A stretch of 64,000 nucleotides of DNA from an uncultured Aquimarina sp. (GCA_947498785.1 CANMLS010000012.1:60517-124516); one strand, 5' to 3'. Positions 51,627 through 61,632 are shown, counted from the first letter of the stretch. Translations and numbers: made by a program. Notes: generated by a model from the letters alone, not told the origin.

Positions 51627-53243
51627 TTAAAAAGAGTAACGCTGTGGCCCTCCTCGTCTAATTTCCTCATTAGCATAGGCTTCGAACTTTTTGAAATTCT
51701 CCCTAAAAGCGTTTGTCAATTTAAATGCTGTTGTATAATAAGCTTCATCGTCATTCCAAGTTGCTCTTGGACTCAATACACTTGTAGGAACACCTGGACA
51801 TTCTCTTGGCTGTGCTACTCCAAATACCGAATGAATATGATACTTATCATATGAATACATTCCTAAATCTCCATTTAACACTGCGTTAATCATTGCTCGT
51901 GTATACTTTAATTTCATACGAGTTCCTACACCATAAGCACCACCAGTCCAACCTGTATTTACGAGCCATACATTCACACCTGTATCATTCATTTTCTTGA
52001 TCAACATCTCTGCGTACTTAGCGGGATGTAATGGCATGAACGGAGCTCCAAAACATGCAGAAAATGAAGGTGTAGGTTCTACAACTCCTGCTTCTGTTCC
52101 TGCCACTTTTGCTGTATATCCAGACATAAAATGATATGCAGCCTGACTAGGTGTTAGCTTAGAGATTGGAGGAATTACTCCAAACGCATCGGCTGTTAAA
52201 AAGAATATGTTTTTTGGGTTTTTACCAATAGAAGGTTCCTGTATATTTTCAATATGATGAATTGGATAGCTAACTCTGGTATTTTGAGTAATCGAAGTAT
52301 CTGTAAAATCTACAACACCATTATCTCCAATGATTACATTTTCAAGAATTGCTCCCTTCTTAATCGCTCCATATATTTCAGGTTCCTTTTCTTCGGCTAG
52401 GTCAATAACTTTTGCATAGCACCCTCCTTCAAAATTAAATATGGTGTTCTCCTTAGTCCACCCATGCTCATCATCTCCTATCAACTTACGGTTAGGATCT
52501 GTTGATAATGTAGTTTTACCTGTACCCGAAAGTCCAAAAAATATAGCAGTATCTCCTCCCTCTCCTACATTAGCAGAACAATGCATAGGAAGCGAGTCTT
52601 TATAGACTGGTAAAATAAAGTTCAATGCAGAAAAAATGCCTTTTTTAATTTCTCCAGTATATCCAGTACCTCCTATTAATGCAATCTTCTTTTCAAAATT
52701 TAATATTGCAAAATTATGTTGACGAGTACCATCTACAGCAGGATTTGCCATAAAACCTGGTGCATTAACAATTAACCATTCTGGGTCAAAACCCTTTAAC
52801 TCTTCATCTGTTGGCCTCAAAAACATATTATACGCAAACATATTTGACCAAGGATACTCATTAATTACCCGTATATTTAATTTATATTCGGGATCTGCAC
52901 AAGCATAGCTATCGCGCACAAAAACCTCTTTCCCAGAAAGGTAATTCGTTACCTTATTATATAGTGCGTCAAATGCATCGGGATCAAAAGGAATGTTAAT
53001 ATCTCCCCACCACACCTTATCTTGAGTGATATGATCTTTAACAATAAAACGATCCATAGGAGAGCGACCAGTAAATTCACCAGTATTAATTGCCAGTGCA
53101 CCTGATGATGTAATTTTCCCTTGACCTTTATGCACTACTTCATCCTCAAGGCTTTGAGGTGACAATTGGTAGCGCATTGTAGCATTTTCAATACCGTAAT
53201 GCTTTAACGAAAACGTTTTCGTAATTGGATACAGTCGTTCCAT
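51627..53243 (-). CDS. pckA: Phosphoenolpyruvate carboxykinase (ATP)
   Basis: A 538-aa enzyme converting oxaloacetate and ATP to PEP, CO2 and ADP in gluconeogenesis. Seen: the substrate site GEFTGRSPMDRF, the kinase-1a loop GLSGTGKTTLS, the metal-binding LIGDDEHGW, and RVSYPIHHI. I start at ATG 53243. A TTG at 53276 would extend the frame by 11 codons but lies inside the TAATTTTG -7 box, so it cannot be translated from that promoter. Confidence 0.95.
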   Translation of the reverse strand: MERLYPITKTFSLKHYGIENATMRYQLSPQSLEDEVVHKGQGKITSSGALAINTGEFTGRSPMDRFIVKDHITQDKVWWGDINIPFDPDAFDALYNKVTNYLSGKEVFVRDSYACADPEYKLNIRVINEYPWSNMFAYNMFLRPTDEELKGFDPEWLIVNAPGFMANPAVDGTRQHNFAILNFEKKIALIGGTGYTGEIKKGIFSALNFILPVYKDSLPMHCSANVGEGGDTAIFFGLSGTGKTTLSTDPNRKLIGDDEHGWTKENTIFNFEGGCYAKVIDLAEEKEPEIYGAIKKGAILENVIIGDNGVVDFTDTSITQNTRVSYPIHHIENIQEPSIGKNPKNIFFLTADAFGVIPPISKLTPSQAAYHFMSGYTAKVAGTEAGVVEPTPSFSACFGAPFMPLHPAKYAEMLIKKMNDTGVNVWLVNTGWTGGAYGVGTRMKLKYTRAMINAVLNGDLGMYSYDKYHIHSVFGVAQPRECPGVPTSVLSPRATWNDDEAYYTTAFKLTNAFRENFKKFEAYANEEIRRGGPQRYSF

Positions 53244-53273
53244 AAAAATATGTTGTGTTTTGTTATATACATG

Positions 53274-53281
53274 CAAAATTA
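53274..53281 (-). promoter_or_regulatory. -7 box of pckA
   Basis: Minus-strand TAATTTTG matches TAnnTTTG, 30 bases before the chosen ATG. A TTG is 16 bases upstream, shorter than the usual 19-20. Confidence 0.5.
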
Positions 53282-53311
53282 TAAATAATAATCACACCAA
53301 CCGATAAAAAA

Positions 53312-53719
53312 TCATTTAATCTTAACTAACGAAATTATAAAGAAAATCCACCCTAGAATTAACAAAAAACCTCCTAAAGGAGTAATAAAACCAATACTTG
53401 AAAGAGAAACTCCCAATACTTCATCTATCACTAAAAGATATATTGACCCCGAAAAAAGGATTATTCCTCCCAAGAATAAATAAAAAATCTTCTTTTTAGA
53501 AGCATAACTTAAAATAGTCATGTTCCCCAAAATTAGACACATAATAGCATGATACATCTGATACCTAACTCCTGTGGTAAAAGAATCGATCTGCTCTGCA
53601 TTTACTAATTTCTCCAAACCATGAGCCCCAAAAGCTCCTAATAACACCGCAAGTAACCCCATTACACTTCCTGTGATCAAAATTGTTTTATTTGTTGATA
53701 TTTTATTCATAATTGACAA
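53312..53719 (-). CDS. DUF423 family membrane protein
   Basis: A 135-aa protein with four transmembrane helices and the DUF423 signature LLGAFGAHGLEKL ... YQMYHAIMCL. Function unknown. A second ATG three codons downstream (53710) is an equally good start. It lies upstream of pckA on the same strand with a 68-base gap. Confidence 0.85.
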   Translation of the reverse strand: MSIMNKISTNKTILITGSVMGLLAVLLGAFGAHGLEKLVNAEQIDSFTTGVRYQMYHAIMCLILGNMTILSYASKKKIFYLFLGGIILFSGSIYLLVIDEVLGVSLSSIGFITPLGGFLLILGWIFFIISLVKIK

Positions 53720-53847
53720 TATTGGCTATCAGATTTTAAAATTCAGACATATTTTTATTAAAAACATAATTAATCCTCTAAAATTGACACCCTACTTTTT
53801 AAGGTATTTACTACATTCGTATCAAAGTTATTAAAATATCATCAGGT

Positions 53848-55218
53848 ATGCGAAAGATCTTAGTTATTGGTGCAGGTAAATCTACAGCAGTATTAATTAA
53901 ATATTTTCAGGATAAATCTCTTACCGAAAACTTATATATAACTATCGGTGATATTTCTATTGAGAATGCCAAAAGTTTATCAAAGAATCATCCAAATACT
54001 AAAGCAATTCTTTTGGATGTATTTGATGAAATCTCTCGCAAGAATGTTATTCAAGATGCTGACATAGTAGTTTCTATGCTCCCTGCACGTTTTCATATTG
54101 AAGTTGCAAAAGATTGTTTAGAGTATAACAAATGTATGGTTACCGCTTCTTATGTAAGTAAAGAGATGCAGGAACTCGACCCTGAAGTTCGCAAAAAAGG
54201 ATTAGTTTTTATGAATGAAATTGGAGTAGATCCTGGTATTGATCATATGAGTGCTATGCAGGTCATAGATCGCATACGCAACCAAGGAGGCAAAATGATT
54301 TTATTTGAATCTTTTACAGGAGGGTTAGTCGCTCCAGAAAGCGACACCAATCTTTGGAATTACAAATTCACCTGGAATCCCCGTAATGTAGTAGTAGCAG
54401 GACAAGGGGGAGCAGCAGAGTTTATTCAGGAAGGTTCATTTAAATATATACCTTATCACAAACTATTTAGGAGAACAGAATTTTTAGAAGTAGAAGGTTA
54501 TGGTCGTTTTGAGGCATATGCAAATAGAAACTCACTGAAATATCAAAGCATCTATGGATTAGAGAACATTCTAACCCTTTATCGAGGAACGATAAGAAGA
54601 GTAGGATTCTCCAGAGCTTGGAATACTTTTGTTCAGTTAGGTATGACAGCTGATGATTACACCATTATAAACTCTGAACATATGAGCTATCGAGATTTCA
54701 CAAACTCGTTTTTAGCGTATTCTCCATCTGATTCGGTAGAGTTAAAACTTCGTCATTATCTAAAAATTGATCAAGATGATATTATGTGGGACAAGCTTCT
54801 AGAGCTTGACCTTTTTAATCCTAACAAAAAAATTGGAATTCCAAATGCAACACCTGCACAAGGACTTCAGAAGATTTTGATGGATAACTGGACCTTGGAT
54901 GATGGAGATAAGGATATGATTGTTATGTATCATAAATTTGGTTATGAACTTAATGGTCAACAAAAACAAATAGATGCGACAATGGTAAGTATAGGTGAAG
55001 ACCAGACATATACAGCCATGGCTAGAACAGTTGGGCTTCCGGTCGCAATAGCCACCCTAGCCATACTCAATAAACAAATTTCTTTAACAGGGGTTCAAAT
55101 ACCAATTCATAAGGAAGTATATGTCCCAATACTCAATGAGCTTGAAGAATATGGTATTATATTTAAAGAAAAAGAACGGGACTATCTTGGTTATAATCTC
55201 GATGGAGTAAAAGGTTAA
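53848..55218 (+). CDS. Saccharopine dehydrogenase-like reductase
   Basis: A 456-aa protein of the saccharopine dehydrogenase NADP family. Seen: a Rossmann loop VIGAGKSTAVLIKYF, SMLPARFHIEVAKDCL, NEIGVDPGIDHMSA and SFTGGLVAPES. The match over full length points to saccharopine or homospermidine-type chemistry in lysine breakdown (lysine-ketoglutarate/saccharopine branch). The Lrp regulator gene follows by about 160 bases and ald is nearby, consistent with amino-acid control. Confidence 0.88.
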   Translation: MRKILVIGAGKSTAVLIKYFQDKSLTENLYITIGDISIENAKSLSKNHPNTKAILLDVFDEISRKNVIQDADIVVSMLPARFHIEVAKDCLEYNKCMVTASYVSKEMQELDPEVRKKGLVFMNEIGVDPGIDHMSAMQVIDRIRNQGGKMILFESFTGGLVAPESDTNLWNYKFTWNPRNVVVAGQGGAAEFIQEGSFKYIPYHKLFRRTEFLEVEGYGRFEAYANRNSLKYQSIYGLENILTLYRGTIRRVGFSRAWNTFVQLGMTADDYTIINSEHMSYRDFTNSFLAYSPSDSVELKLRHYLKIDQDDIMWDKLLELDLFNPNKKIGIPNATPAQGLQKILMDNWTLDDGDKDMIVMYHKFGYELNGQQKQIDATMVSIGEDQTYTAMARTVGLPVAIATLAILNKQISLTGVQIPIHKEVYVPILNELEEYGIIFKEKERDYLGYNLDGVKG

Positions 55219-55346
55219 CACTAATTATCGACACTCAAAAGGTAGTGACTCTATCTAATAAAGTGTTACAATAAAACATATTTCGGCCTTTTTAACCATC
55301 AATTCGATAACAATATCTAGCTTTACACTCTAATTAAAAGCATAAA

Positions 55347-55376
55347 TTGTATTTTTAATTAACAATTGTAATTTTG
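55347..55376 (+). promoter_or_regulatory. Bacteroidota promoter of the Lrp gene
   Basis: TTG at 55347-55349, 19 bases, then TAATTTTG at 55369-55376: full -33/-7 match. The expected transcription start falls within about 3-8 bases of the ATG at 55383. Confidence 0.7.
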
Positions 55377-55382
55377 TATTCT

Positions 55383-55853
55383 ATGAAAAACCAAAATTCG
55401 CCTTTGAAAATTGATGGGATCGATAAAGAAATTCTGCGTAATCTTATGGAGGATGCACGAAGACCTATTCTGGAAATTGCAAGAAAAATTGGGATTTCTG
55501 GAGCTGCTATCCACCAAAGACTTCGCAAACTAGAAGCGTCAAGACTTATTTCGGGGTCAAAGTTTATTATAGATCCTAAAGTATTAGGATATAAAACCAT
55601 GGCTTTTGTTGGTGTATATCTGGATAAAGCTGTAAGTAATCCTAAAGCTGTAAAACAATTACGAGAAATTCCTGAAGTAATTGAATGCCATTATACCACA
55701 GGAAATTGGTCTATTTTTATTAAAATCCTGTGTAAAGATAACGAGCACTTAATGAATGTTTTAAACAAAAACATTCAGACAATAGAGGGAATATCCAGAA
55801 CAGAAACTTTTATATCTCTAGATCAACAGATTGATCGGCAAATTAAAATATAA
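55383..55853 (+). CDS. Lrp/AsnC-family transcriptional regulator
   Basis: A 156-aa regulator. N-terminal winged helix (IDKEILRNLMEDARRPILEIARKIGIS ... IHQRLRKLEASRLI) and C-terminal RAM ligand-binding beta-alpha domain (FVGVYLDKA ... GNWSIFIKI). Such regulators sense amino acids. I start at ATG 55383; a TTG nine bases upstream lies inside the -7 box. Neighbours are saccharopine dehydrogenase-like and alanine dehydrogenase genes, likely targets (inference). Confidence 0.92.
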   Translation: MKNQNSPLKIDGIDKEILRNLMEDARRPILEIARKIGISGAAIHQRLRKLEASRLISGSKFIIDPKVLGYKTMAFVGVYLDKAVSNPKAVKQLREIPEVIECHYTTGNWSIFIKILCKDNEHLMNVLNKNIQTIEGISRTETFISLDQQIDRQIKI

Positions 55854-55892
55854 TCGGACCTTATCAGTTAAAGAACAAATAATAAGGTCTGA
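55854..55892. terminator. Hairpin between convergent Lrp and peptidase genes
   Basis: TCGGACCTTAT / ATAAGGTCTGA arms with one mismatch and a 17-base loop. No clear T-run, so termination is less certain. Confidence 0.4.
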
Positions 55893-55904
55893 TCTAAATA
55901 TCAT

Positions 55905-56597
55905 TTAATCTCTTCTCCCTAAAAAAATAGAAATAAAATAGAGTAATGTTGCCAACGAACCTAGAGCAGCTACCAAATATGTTCTGGCTGCCCATTTTAA
56001 GGCATCTTTAGAGGCAGCATGTTCTTCCTTTGTTACCATATTAGTCTTTTCTAACCACGCCAGTGCTCTATTACTAGCATCATACTCCACTGGTAATGTT
56101 ATAAAGGTAAATAAAGTAGTCACCCCAAAGAGCAAAATACCTATCAAGAAAATAGTATTTCCGAATATCATTCCTGAAGCAGATAAAACTAATCCCACCA
56201 TAATAACCAAATTTGAGAGTTTACTCGAAATTCCAACTGCTGGTACTATTTTTGATCGCATCGTTAACCAACTATAGGCAGTAGCATGTTGCACAGCATG
56301 CCCACATTCATGAGCAGCAACTGCTGCTGCTGCTGCATTACGCTGATTATATACACCTTCACTTAAGTTAACTGTCTTATTTAATGGATTATAATGATCT
56401 GTAAGCATTCCTGAAGTCGAAATTACTTTTACATCTTGTATCCCATTATCATGCAACATTTTGGTTGCGATTTCTGCTCCGCTCATTCCATTTTGTAAAT
56501 GAACATTAGAATATTTCTTGAATTTACTTTTAAGTTGATTACTTACATAAGTACTCACAAGAAATATAATCCCTGCAATGATATAATATCCCATCAT
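55905..56597 (-). CDS. Zinc metallopeptidase (YugP-like)
   Basis: A 230-aa membrane peptidase of the YugP/zinc-neutral-peptidase-2 family. Seen: HECGHAVQ (HExxH zinc site, near residue 95), several transmembrane helices before and after it, and YDASNRALAWLE. Start is the second of two Met codons or the first (56597). Function unknown in detail, probably envelope protein turnover. Follows ald on the same strand. Confidence 0.88.
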   Translation of the reverse strand: MMGYYIIAGIIFLVSTYVSNQLKSKFKKYSNVHLQNGMSGAEIATKMLHDNGIQDVKVISTSGMLTDHYNPLNKTVNLSEGVYNQRNAAAAAVAAHECGHAVQHATAYSWLTMRSKIVPAVGISSKLSNLVIMVGLVLSASGMIFGNTIFLIGILLFGVTTLFTFITLPVEYDASNRALAWLEKTNMVTKEEHAASKDALKWAARTYLVAALGSLATLLYFISIFLGRRD

Positions 56598-56640
56598 GAT
56601 TTAAAACTTTTTATGCTTATTAATATGACACATAAAATAC

Positions 56641-56664
56641 AAAAACCCCGCCAAAAAGCGAGGT
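56641..56664 (-). terminator. Terminator of ald (minus strand)
   Basis: Minus-strand ACCTCGC, a six-base loop and GCGGGGT (one wobble) followed by TTTTTGT, about 40 bases after the ald stop. Confidence 0.75.
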
Positions 56665-56704
56665 CTTTGTTTAAATAAACTTGAGTTAGCCAATAAAATC
56701 TAGT

Positions 56705-57820
56705 TTACTTTAAATATCCATTCACTTCCTTTAAAGGAAGATCAAAAGCTTCTGATATCGCAGGATATACTACGTCACCATTAATAACATTTAGTCCTTT
56801 TTTAAGCGGTTCATTTTCTGCGCAAGCCTTTTTCCAACCTTTATTTGCCAATTGTATTGCGTATGGCAAAGTGACATTCGTTAATGCCAAAGTTGAAGTA
56901 TATGGCACAGCTCCTGGCATATTTGCGACAGAATAATGCACTACATCGTCAATAATATATACAGGGTCCTGATGTGTCGTAGGTTTTGTCGTTTCAAAAC
57001 AACCTCCTTGATCAACTGCAACATCAACCAATACTGTTCCTGAGCGCATCTCCTTCAACATATCTTTAGTAATTAATTTAGGCGCTTTGGCTCCTGGTAT
57101 TAACACTCCTCCAATGATTAAGTCTGAAGTTTTTATATGTTTACGAATATTATGTTCGCTAGAAAATTCTGTATTTACATTAGCTGGCATCACATCATCC
57201 AGATAGCGTAACCTTTTTATGCTAATATCCAAAATTGTTACATCCGCCCCCATTCCTGCTGCCATTTTTGCTGCTTGTGTTCCAACGACGCCTCCTCCTA
57301 GAATCAATACTTTGGCTGGAGCTACTCCTGGAACACCACCTAAAAGAATTCCTATTCCTTTTAATGGCTTTTCAAGATATTTTGCTCCTTGCTGAATAGA
57401 CATACGTCCTGCCACTTCACTCATCGGAGTTAATAACGGTAAACTACGATCAGGATCCTCCACCGTTTCATAAGAAACACAAACCGATTCACTATCAATC
57501 ATCGCTTTGGTAAGAGGTTCGCTAGAGGCAAAGTGAAAATATGTAAATACTATTTGATCCTTTTTAATCAAAGTATATTCTTCCTCTATAGGCTCTTTTA
57601 CTTTAATAATCATTTCAGCTGTTTCATATACCTCTTCAATAGTAGGCAACACTTTAGCTCCAACTTTAGTATATTCTTCATCTTCAAAACCACTTTGAAG
57701 GCCAGCATTTTGTTGAATAAAAACAGTATGACCATGTTTAACGAGCTCCATAGTTCCAGCAGGGGTAAGACCTACTCTATTCTCGTTATTTTTGATTTCT
57801 TTAGGAACACCGATTATCAT
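56705..57820 (-). CDS. ald: Alanine dehydrogenase
   Basis: A 371-aa NAD-dependent enzyme (alanine to pyruvate plus ammonia). Seen: GVPKEIKNNENRVGLTP, the catalytic His-containing FTYFHFASS, VLILGGGVVGTQAAKMAAGMGADVT and MPGAVPYTSTLALTN. Full length for the family. Its neighbour on the opposite strand is an Lrp-type regulator, the usual kind of ald activator. Confidence 0.95.
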   Translation of the reverse strand: MIIGVPKEIKNNENRVGLTPAGTMELVKHGHTVFIQQNAGLQSGFEDEEYTKVGAKVLPTIEEVYETAEMIIKVKEPIEEEYTLIKKDQIVFTYFHFASSEPLTKAMIDSESVCVSYETVEDPDRSLPLLTPMSEVAGRMSIQQGAKYLEKPLKGIGILLGGVPGVAPAKVLILGGGVVGTQAAKMAAGMGADVTILDISIKRLRYLDDVMPANVNTEFSSEHNIRKHIKTSDLIIGGVLIPGAKAPKLITKDMLKEMRSGTVLVDVAVDQGGCFETTKPTTHQDPVYIIDDVVHYSVANMPGAVPYTSTLALTNVTLPYAIQLANKGWKKACAENEPLKKGLNVINGDVVYPAISEAFDLPLKEVNGYLK

Positions 57821-57939
57821 ATTCTTATTTTTTGGTCGAAAATAGCTGTTTTTATAAAAAAAAACAATAAAACCTAGCTCAAAAATATTTTATCAATAAT
57901 TTTAACAAGTCATTACTTTATTTGTTAAAAAATAAAAAA

Positions 57940-58186
57940 TTATATCTTTTTATCGTGTTTTCTATAACGATACCTAAAATAAATTAATAAAAATCCTGAT
58001 GTCGCAGTTATGAAATATGCTAAAACAATAGGTAAGCTATTAACCAAAAAAACCATAAATAACCCAATAAAGTAATCCAGCAATAAAAATGTATAACATT
58101 GACAATGGTAAACCATCTGTAGATTTTGTTTTCCAAGTTTTATAAACTTGTGGCAAAAAAGCAGTTGTGGTTAATATTCCTGTCAC
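57940..58186 (-). pseudogene. SemiSWEET (PQ-loop) sugar transporter, frameshifted
   Basis: Minus-strand reading gives TTTAFLPQVYKTWKTKSTDG then YWVIYGF, the PQ-loop and second helix of a SemiSWEET half-transporter. A run of seven A's at 58046-58052 (T7 on the coding strand) breaks the frame; with six, the protein continues NSLPIVLAYFITATSGF to a stop at 57940. The only start candidate is GTG at 58186, which leaves the first helix short, and in-frame stops lie upstream. Either a decayed gene or, if the run is a read error, a short functional gene. Confidence 0.7.
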
Positions 58187-58352
58187 TAATTCTAAGAGTT
58201 TCTATTGGATGTATTATAGTTTACCAAAAAAAATATACTTCTACAGACTCAACGCATGATTTTATAAACTTTTCAAAACAATATCCACCCCTAGGGACTT
58301 GGTACTAAAAATAGTCTAAAGCCATCGAGTCAATTATTATTAAAGTAATTAC

Positions 58353-61166
58353 TTATCCAACTACATTAACAATCTTACCAGGAACAACAATTACTTTTTT
58401 AGGTGTTCGCCCATCTAATTGTTGTTTTGTTTTTTCATGTGCCATCACCTCGGCCTCGATTTCATCTTTACCTAAATCTAAAGATAATTCTAAGGTAAAA
58501 CGCGTTTTACCGTTAAATGAAATCGGATACTGCTTTGTACTTTCTACTAAGTGCTTTTCTTCAAATATTGGAAATGCAACTGTTACAATAGATTTATTAT
58601 GTCCTAATTTTTGCCATAATTCTTCTGCAATATGTGGCGCATATGGTGAAATCAATATTATCAATGGTTCTAATATTACTCTAGAATTACATTTCTGAGC
58701 AGTTAATTCATTTACTGCAATCATAAACGTACTCACCGAAGTATTAAAACTAAAATTCTCAATATCTTCTTCTACTTTTTTGATAGTTTTATGTAACGTC
58801 TTAAGGCTATCCTTGGTAGGCTCGCCATTAGTTACATTAAAAGCATCTCCATTATGATATAATTTCCATAGTTTTTTTAAGAAAGAATGTACACCAGTGA
58901 TTCCCGAAGTATTCCAGGGTTTTGCTTGTTCTAGTGGTCCTAAAAACATTTCATACAATCGTAAACTATCTGCACCATATTGCTCACAAATACCATCTGG
59001 ATTGACTACATTGTACCATCGCTTAGACATTTTTTCAACTTCACGACCAACAATATATTTTCCATCTTCCAGAATAAATTCTGCATCTTTGAATTGAGGT
59101 TGCCAATTCTTTAATTCTTCAGGAATCAGTTCATCTGAAGCATTAATCATGTTAACATCAATTCGAAGTTCTTCGATATCATACTCATCCTTTATCCCTT
59201 TAGAAACATATGTATTTGACCCACTAATCCTATACACTATAGCGCTAGTACCCAAAATCATTCCTTGATTGATCAATTTTTTGGCAAACTCATCGACAGG
59301 AACATAGCCACGATCAAACAAGAATTTTTGCCAAAAACGAGCGTATAACAAATGACCTGTTGCATGTTCGCTCCCGCCAATATATAAATCTACCTCTTTC
59401 CAATAATTAATTGCTTCCTTAGAAAACACCTCTTCTTCATTATGGGGATCCATATATCGATTAAAATAGTATGAACTCCCAGCCCAACCTGGCATTGTAT
59501 TTAATTCTAAAGGAAATACACTAGTGTTATCAATTAAATCGTTAGACACAACTTTATTATTATTGACGTCCCAAGCCCAAACTGTAGCACGACCTAATGG
59601 AGGCTCACCCGTTTCTGTAGGTAAATATTTTTCTATTTCGGGTAATGCAATTGGTAAATGCGCTGCATCAATCATTTGTGGCATTCCATCTACATAATAT
59701 ACCGGGAATGGCTCTCCCCAATACCGTTGACGACTAAATACTGCATCACGCAATCTATAATTAATTTTTCCTTCTCCCTGACCAATCTTTTCTAACTCAT
59801 AAATAGCAGTTTTTGTTGCTTTTTTATAATCTAAACCATTTAGAAAATCCGAATTCCCAATAATAGTTTTCTCTTTATCAGCAAACGCTTCTTCAGAAAT
59901 ATCAACTCCTTCAAAAATATTAGGAATATCGATTCCAAAATGTTTTGCAAAGTCATAATCACGTTGATCTCCACATGGTACAGCCATCACAGCACCAGTG
60001 CCATATCCCGCTAATACATAATCTCCTATCCAAATCGGCACAGATTCTTTGGTAAAAGGATGCTCTGCATACGCTCCCGTAAACACTCCACTAATGGTTT
60101 TTACATCAGCCATACGTTCACGCTCACTGCGTTTTGACGTAGCTTCAATATACGCTTCTACTTCAGTTTTTTGCTCAGGAGTTGTTATCTGTTGAACCAA
60201 TTCATGTTCTGGAGCCAAGGTCATAAAACTTACTCCAAAAACAGTATCTGGTCGCGTTGTGAATACTTCGATAGTAGCTTCATGATCTTTTACATCAAAG
60301 GTTACGCTTGCTCCTTGAGATCGTCCTATCCAATTCGATTGAGAGTCTTTGAGCGGTTGTGGCCAATCAATCGTATGCAACCCATCTAATAATCGTTGCG
60401 CATACGCAGAAATTCTCATACTCCATTGTGTCATCTTTTTACGAACCACAGGGTATCCACCACGTTCTGAAACTCCGTTTACAATTTCATCATTCGCCAA
60501 AACAGTTCCTAATTTCGGACACCAATTTACTTCGGTTTCTGCTAAATAGGTTAATCTATATTTTAACAATTTCTCTTGCTTATCTTTTGATGAAAAACCA
60601 TTCCAATCTTCTGCTGTAAATGATAGTATATCTTCATCACAAACTGCATTTACGTTTGCATTTCCTTCTTTAACAAAAATAGTTTCGAGATCAACAATTG
60701 CTCTCGCTTTATCTGCATCCTTATCATACCAAGAATTGAAAAGTTCTATAAAGATCCACTGAGTCCATTTATAAAACTTTGGATCACTGGTTTTAACCTC
60801 TCTGTTCCAGTCAAAAGAAAATCCAATTTTATCTAATTGCTCACGATAACGTGCAATATTTACTTTAGTTGTAATCGCTGGATGCTGACCCGTTTGAATG
60901 GCATATTGTTCTGCTGGCAACCCAAAAGAATCATATCCTTGCGGATGCAATACATTAAATCCTTTATGACGTTTATATCGAGCATAGATATCACTGGCTA
61001 TATATCCTAGTGGATGTCCTACATGTAATCCTGCTCCTGATGGATATGGAAACATATCCAAAACATAATATTTGGGTTTTTCGCTGTCATTTTCCGTATT
61101 AAACGTTCCGTTCTTTGCCCAATATTTCTGCCACTTGGCTTCAATAGTATTAAAATCGTAGCTCAT
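58353..61166 (-). CDS. leuS: Leucyl-tRNA synthetase
   Basis: A 937-aa class I synthetase. Seen: YPSGAGLHVGHPLGY (HIGH), the editing domain with the FTTRPDTVFGVS threonine-rich segment and GTGAVMAVPCGDQRD, and the KMSKS loop KMSKRWYNVVNPD. Length and order fit bacterial LeuRS. A TAAATTTG -7 box and an AGAGGA just before the ATG support the start at 61166. Confidence 0.96.
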   Translation of the reverse strand: MSYDFNTIEAKWQKYWAKNGTFNTENDSEKPKYYVLDMFPYPSGAGLHVGHPLGYIASDIYARYKRHKGFNVLHPQGYDSFGLPAEQYAIQTGQHPAITTKVNIARYREQLDKIGFSFDWNREVKTSDPKFYKWTQWIFIELFNSWYDKDADKARAIVDLETIFVKEGNANVNAVCDEDILSFTAEDWNGFSSKDKQEKLLKYRLTYLAETEVNWCPKLGTVLANDEIVNGVSERGGYPVVRKKMTQWSMRISAYAQRLLDGLHTIDWPQPLKDSQSNWIGRSQGASVTFDVKDHEATIEVFTTRPDTVFGVSFMTLAPEHELVQQITTPEQKTEVEAYIEATSKRSERERMADVKTISGVFTGAYAEHPFTKESVPIWIGDYVLAGYGTGAVMAVPCGDQRDYDFAKHFGIDIPNIFEGVDISEEAFADKEKTIIGNSDFLNGLDYKKATKTAIYELEKIGQGEGKINYRLRDAVFSRQRYWGEPFPVYYVDGMPQMIDAAHLPIALPEIEKYLPTETGEPPLGRATVWAWDVNNNKVVSNDLIDNTSVFPLELNTMPGWAGSSYYFNRYMDPHNEEEVFSKEAINYWKEVDLYIGGSEHATGHLLYARFWQKFLFDRGYVPVDEFAKKLINQGMILGTSAIVYRISGSNTYVSKGIKDEYDIEELRIDVNMINASDELIPEELKNWQPQFKDAEFILEDGKYIVGREVEKMSKRWYNVVNPDGICEQYGADSLRLYEMFLGPLEQAKPWNTSGITGVHSFLKKLWKLYHNGDAFNVTNGEPTKDSLKTLHKTIKKVEEDIENFSFNTSVSTFMIAVNELTAQKCNSRVILEPLIILISPYAPHIAEELWQKLGHNKSIVTVAFPIFEEKHLVESTKQYPISFNGKTRFTLELSLDLGKDEIEAEVMAHEKTKQQLDGRTPKKVIVVPGKIVNVVG

Positions 61167-61185
61167 TCCTCTAAAATTAAGACCG

Positions 61186-61193
61186 CAAATTTA
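61186..61193 (-). promoter_or_regulatory. -7 box of leuS
   Basis: Minus-strand TAAATTTG matches TAnnTTTG, 20 bases before the leuS ATG. No TTG at the expected spacing. Confidence 0.45.
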
Positions 61194-61576
61194 CAATTTT
61201 ATGTGAGCTTACTATGCTTTTTACTTTAGTTTTTAGAGTTCCTTTATGGAAAAACAACCTCCCTACTTAAATACTAAACTCTATTTCTCTTTTATAAAGA
61301 AATAGATAAAAGCTGGTTTAATTTTAATACCATTTCTGATTAAAATTTGCTTTTTTATCTTTTTGCTTTAAAGCAAAAAAGGCATAACATGCTAGAAAAA
61401 AAAGGGCACGGAACTACTCTCAAGAGCTATTTAGTAATTGAGTTTTTATTCGTACTGAATATTTTGACACAAAAACATAATTCAAAGTGCCCCAGAGTCG
61501 TTTATAAGGATCAACAAGGTATATCTTCTTGCTAAGGTTATAGCTCGAACTACCTTACATGATTGTTCGAAGTGAT
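61194..61576. other. Intergenic region, no gene seen
   Basis: About 380 bases. A perfect palindrome TTTTTGCTTTAAAGCAAAAA lies at 61360-61379. A 62-codon frame at 61347-61535 has no recognisable feature and starts inside this palindrome. Confidence 0.4.
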
Positions 61577-61604
61577 AAAAAGGTAATTCGAATCACCTTT
61601 TTTT
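61577..61604. terminator. Hairpin with T-run
   Basis: AAAAAGGTAATTCGAATCACCTTTTTTT: a near-perfect hairpin with one mismatch and T-run. No gene directly upstream on either strand; possibly left from a lost gene. Confidence 0.5.
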
Positions 61605-61632
61605 GGATCGCAACCCATCGAGGAATAAATTA

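Noticed and set aside
61347..61535. 62-codon plus-strand frame
   Set aside because: It begins inside a palindrome and lacks any recognisable motif.
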